Made by a program: the position numbers and the translations under genes | Shown here: piece by piece, positions 60,501 to 64,000 of the stretch | Position numbering within the stretch: position 1 is the first letter of the stretch | Layout: the number at the start of each line of letters is the position of its first letter | Notes under the pieces: model-generated | Told to the model about the DNA's origin: nothing | What the model saw: the letters and a program-made list of their open reading frames with translations, nothing else | The model's database searches: none | Assembly (NCBI RefSeq): GCF_042242105.1 | Contig: NC_092032.1 | Coordinates: 12,077,915 to 12,141,914, forward strand | Length of the DNA: 64,000 bases | Direction of reading: 5' to 3' | Source: Pempheris klunzingeri | Lineage: Eukaryota > Chordata > Actinopteri > Acropomatiformes > Pempheridae

Positions 60501-63500
60501 TTGTGGCCAATTCCTCGAGCTGGTAAACAACATAAGCTTGGTCTTGTCTGCATTTAGAACAGGTTTCAGCTGAAACAGAGTATTCTGGAAAATAAAAGCA
60601 TTATGCTACGTATTCTGTGACCAGCACAAGACATCCTGCACTATATAACAGTGCCTTCATTAGAGATGGATATACAGCACCAGTACTAAATTGATTGAAG
60701 TTCCTGATTGGCAGTACTGAGATCCTGATAAGCTCCTGGACAAACGGTGCTGCTAACAGTGTTTATGTTAAGTAAATTCACTCTGACATAGCTGGCATTT
60801 TCAGATTCTTAAACATCTCATAATGATGATGGAGTTACTGCTCTTCAGTCATCATGGCTGACAGGGCAAAACACCTGAAAGTGTGCGCTCACTTTGCTAA
60901 ATGTATTGAAAATGCAGCAACATGTAACCTATGTAAAAAGCTAGTTGAGTGTAAAGGGGGAACCACCATCATGAAACCCCATCATGAAAGCGGCTGCTGC
61001 ACCTAAAGTTAATGTTACATTCTCAGAGCGGAGCCTCGTGTGCAGTGCTAAAACTGTCTCAACCTTTTCAAGATAGTATTTGTAATCATTATAAGAAAGT
61101 CTGTCAGTTAGCACCAGTTTTAAGCACATCTGTGGATAACACAAGTCAGACATCCAAGTTTTCAATTGTAGGGTTGAAAAGATAGGCAACAGGCTCTGCA
61201 ACAAATTCAGCTGCCACTTTCAAAAAGTAAGGATCAATCAAATTAGGTTTCTGAGGGATTTTTAGTATCTATTGACCTATTGATCTATTGTATCTATTAA
61301 CTCAAAGACTGACCAGTACACACTAGAACATCAGTACTGGGTTTCACAGATGCAGAGCAAGCAGAGTCAAACAGGCAGCCAAAATGATCGTTAAAACAAT
61401 TCAGTAGCTCAATCTTGTCATGAACAGCAACAGTATCGTTCATAACAAAAGGCAGGTACAGCTCGACAGTAATTACTCACAGAAAGGAATTTCATAGCTT
61501 TCCAAAATCTCCTTGGGTCATTCAGATTGTTTGGGGTGACAGAAAAATATTATTCTGATTTGGCATTCTTAAGAAAAGAGGGGCCTTTGTTTTTTTAGTT
61601 GTGCAAAAACAACCCAATCAGTGAAAGAACCCAACTACAGTTAAAAGGAATAGAATTATAAAAGATAGCACAAATAAGCAATAACAAACTTGACTTTGGG
61701 GCAAGCTGAGGAAAATACTACTAAGCCAAAGTTTATCTTAGTTTAGAAACTAAAATACACACCCATTTACACCAACCAATTCACACTGCGTGTAAATGCA
61801 CAAACAAACAAATGAATCAATGAAAAGATATAGGAATGAATGAAGATTTCTACTATTAAAGACAGGCACATATGTAACAATTCCTCCTTAAGAGCAATCA
61901 ACCTCTTCATAATAACAAAACTGTTCTTCCCTGCTGGGAACACAGTCAGAAACTGAAACACCCGTCACTTTCTGTCCTTACATGGTCCTGGACCCGGTTC
62001 TCTCACAGGTTACAGAGGACACTTCCTCCTTACTGAAAGTCAACCAGAAGTAGCAGCATTTTCTTCTAAATACATTAATTTTTGTATGCAGTCTCATCTG
62101 ATTGTGAATGAATAGAAATCGAAGACAACGGTGGGCAGCTGCAACATCTCAGATAAATTAAAAAAGCTCCTGAAAATTAAACCAACTAAAATAATCTGGA
62201 GAAATATGCCAGCTAAACTATTTGAAGACTAGTTTAGAAGGCAGGCTGCAGCAATATTGTTAAATAGGAGCACAGATACGATGATAACTTGATGTTTTTG
62301 ACTCCAATCAGATTACTGTCAACAAGTTTGGCTCACCTTTCACTTCTGCAGATATAATTTACTCCTGCCTCTCCTTTCTCTTTCTCTTCCTCCTCCCTGC
62401 CTGTCTGTCTCACCCTGTCAAACGTTTTCTGCACTGTTGGACAAAGTGAAAAGTTTTGAAAACCAGCCTCCACTAACTTTCTGTGCCAAAAAGAAAAAAA
62501 AATTGCAGACATTTGATTTCTATGGACAGTTTATGATAATCTTATTTTTCAATACAGATTTTGTCTTTTTGTGGCAGCATTTAGAGGCTGTTACAACTGC
62601 ATCTTAACTTACTTCCACATGAGACACTTGGAGTTTGTTGGATGGCAAAACAGGTGAATATTTTCCGAATTTAGAGGACAGCAAATCTTCTGCCTCACCA
62701 TCTGAATCTACTTAATGAATTGAAACAATGACAACCGCAGTCAGCAGCATGCCACAACAGTGATGTTGCAATGATGCAGCCACCATACCAGCCTGACAAA
62801 GTTTCACATGAAATCCTACCCCAAGACACAGCCCAGGTAAACTCAGGACAGATGAAGAATGATTTAAAATAACACTCTTCTTTGTCTTCATGTACATTTT
62901 TGTGTTTGTAAAAAAAAAAGGGAGTTTTGGTTTTGGTCAACAGTAATGGCACAGCAGGCAAAATAAACAAGAGCTCTGCTGTGTTTAGACACACATTCAG
63001 CTGACATTCAGAGATGGCCTGATAAGGAGATGCTTACACTCTCCCCATCAGCACAGATATCTGCAGATCACAGACAGGTTTGGCCAGAAAAGCTTCCCCA
63101 TTTTTTTTGGGGGGGGGGGGTATTTGCTCTAATCATCAGATGTTTTCTGAACTTTTGTTGTTGACATCTTGTGAGCCCTTATGGACATCTAATAAAGCAT
63201 CTACAGGTAAAAACATCAACATAAACTACTTTGTTTGGTGGATGTGTACAGAGTCTGGGAGTAGAGGGGAAGTTAGGGCATGAGCAAGAAGAAAAGTGAG
63301 GTAGTGAGTTGTTTCACACATTCACACTCTGACAAGCCTACAATACGCCGTACAACATCCTGTGGCAAGACAACTTCCCCCATAGCTCACCGAATCAACA
63401 CCCCTTTTCCGTCCACACCCTCAAATATCAGCCTGAAAAGAACATGACTGAATCATGTATACGCATGCATGTTCTCCCTTTGGTGCGTTGTGAGTTACAA

Positions 63501-64000
63501 ACACGCTGTTAGTGTTGCTCCTCATCAAGATGTAGTGCCCTTCACATACCTTGGCCAGGTCCTCCTCAATGACATCATTCCTCATCTGCGATGCATCCAG
63601 TTGCGTGTAGAACCGAGCTCCAATCATCGGCATAATGTCATTGACGCTGCGCAGGCGAGACTGATCAGTCAGCAGATACCTGCACATGCACAGGAACATC
63701 AGAGTTTGCCTTCAGGTGAGCTGGAAATGCTGGACACGGCCATGCAATGTCAGTGACCACAATTATTTTGATGCCAACACTGAAGTTTCAAAGCACCTAT
63801 TTAATAGATAATCAATTTCTGATAATCACTTTATGTTCAGGAGGCAATAATGTAAACACTGCTACGACTTAAAAGATTAAACAGTAATTTATGATTAGAG
63901 GTCTGTCGTTAACAACTCCCCCCCCCCTCCTTACAGAATGAGGTTCTTGAGGTCTGAAGAGTAGTTGATGGACACCAGCTCCATGGCCTTCTGCAGGTTC
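57592..64000 (-). CDS. pan3: PAN2-PAN3 deadenylation complex subunit PAN3, C-terminal part
   Basis: In gene order the exons are 63935-64000 (continues beyond the window), 63550-63679, 59534-59598, 59310-59448 and 57592-57732, ending TAG at 57592-57594. Splice sites and phases all fit. The peptide includes [91 protein letters not shown] and [20 protein letters not shown]. These match the end of the pseudokinase region and the C-terminal knob domain of vertebrate PAN3 almost residue for residue. PAN3 dimerises and recruits the PAN2 nuclease to poly(A) to begin mRNA deadenylation in the cytoplasm. It points toward flt1, tail to tail, as in the human genome. The N-terminal zinc finger and PAM2 motif lie outside the window. 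Confidence 0.96.
57733..59309 (-). other. pan3 last intron
   Basis: A 1.6-kb AT-rich intron between the exons ending LNK and starting LDAG. No further exon or named repeat is seen. Confidence 0.5.
60045..61575 (-). mobile_element. Degenerate LINE retrotransposon in a pan3 intron
   Basis: Read on the - strand, the remains run in order. [14 protein letters not shown] lies at about 61480-61525 and [11 protein letters not shown] at about 61355-61395, both typical of the region before the reverse transcriptase. The end of the RT domain follows ([11 protein letters not shown] at about 60530-60560, then EVVNSYKY). The 3' end has AATAAA (60070-60080) followed by an A-run (T-run on + at 60046-60067), a natural poly(A) tail. 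Frameshifts, stops and a missing central RT segment make it inactive. The order of blocks is that of a LINE; the exact clade is not assigned. Confidence 0.7.
60860..61010 (+). mobile_element. BED zinc-finger fragment of a hAT-type transposase, nested in the LINE relic
   Basis: On the + strand a frame at about 60880-61003 reads [20 protein letters not shown], then [14 protein letters not shown] and a stop. The spacing (aromatic, HF, C..C, GGTT.M..H) is that of a BED-type finger of hAT/ZBED transposases. It sits between the two LINE blocks on the opposite strand, which suggests a later insertion. Only the finger is recognisable. Confidence 0.5.

Larger units (their letters stand above)
59599..63549 (-). 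other. Large pan3 intron
   Basis: A 4.0-kb intron. Its central third is the LINE relic with a nested hAT piece. The part from about 61600 to 63540 is AT-rich with a G-run at 63110-63120, and I recognise no gene in it. Confidence 0.55.

Overview
This is vertebrate nuclear DNA, almost certainly from a ray-finned (teleost) fish. Short coding exons are separated by GT-AG introns. The proteins match vertebrate families over their whole length, exon phases and total lengths close without error, and the introns carry a fish-type Tc1 element, LINE and hAT relics, long GT/CA microsatellites and repeats familiar from fish genomes. There are five protein genes. Four are on the + strand and one is on the - strand. 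I see no rRNA, tRNA or CRISPR.

Layout. (1) 169-1314 (+): the last four coding exons of an ASEF/collybistin-type Rho GEF (ARHGEF4/ARHGEF9/SPATA13 group), running in from the left edge. (2) 2233-10779 (+): a complete 18-exon tmprss7 (matriptase-3), 836 codons, with a 1,465-bp defective Tc1 transposon in intron 11. (3) 11491-18556 (+): a complete 19-exon st14-like (matriptase) gene, 887 codons, head-to-tail behind tmprss7. (4) 21204-53831 (+): a complete 30-exon flt1 (VEGF receptor 1), 1,280 codons, with seven Ig domains, a transmembrane helix and a split tyrosine kinase. (5) 57592-64000 (-): the last five coding exons of pan3, running off the right edge and convergent with flt1.

The convergent flt1/pan3 pair is the same arrangement as human FLT1/PAN3 on 13q12, which supports calling the receptor flt1 rather than kdr or kdrl. 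The two type II transmembrane serine proteases share domain order and several identical exon lengths, so they look like an old tandem pair. In mammals TMPRSS7 and ST14 lie on different chromosomes.

The most useful leads are in flt1. The activation loop has Asp where mammalian VEGFR1 has the kinase-dampening Asn. The kinase insert has no tyrosine. Intron 10 reads into a stop after one codon and has an AATAAA about 180 nt further on, a natural layout for a soluble Flt1. Exon 11 is so diverged that it is easy to miss. The promoter has a CRE/ETS/TATA layout, and introns 12 and 13 contain clusters of ETS, GATA, FOX and SOX motifs that look like endothelial enhancers. No wholly new system is evident; all genes belong to known families.
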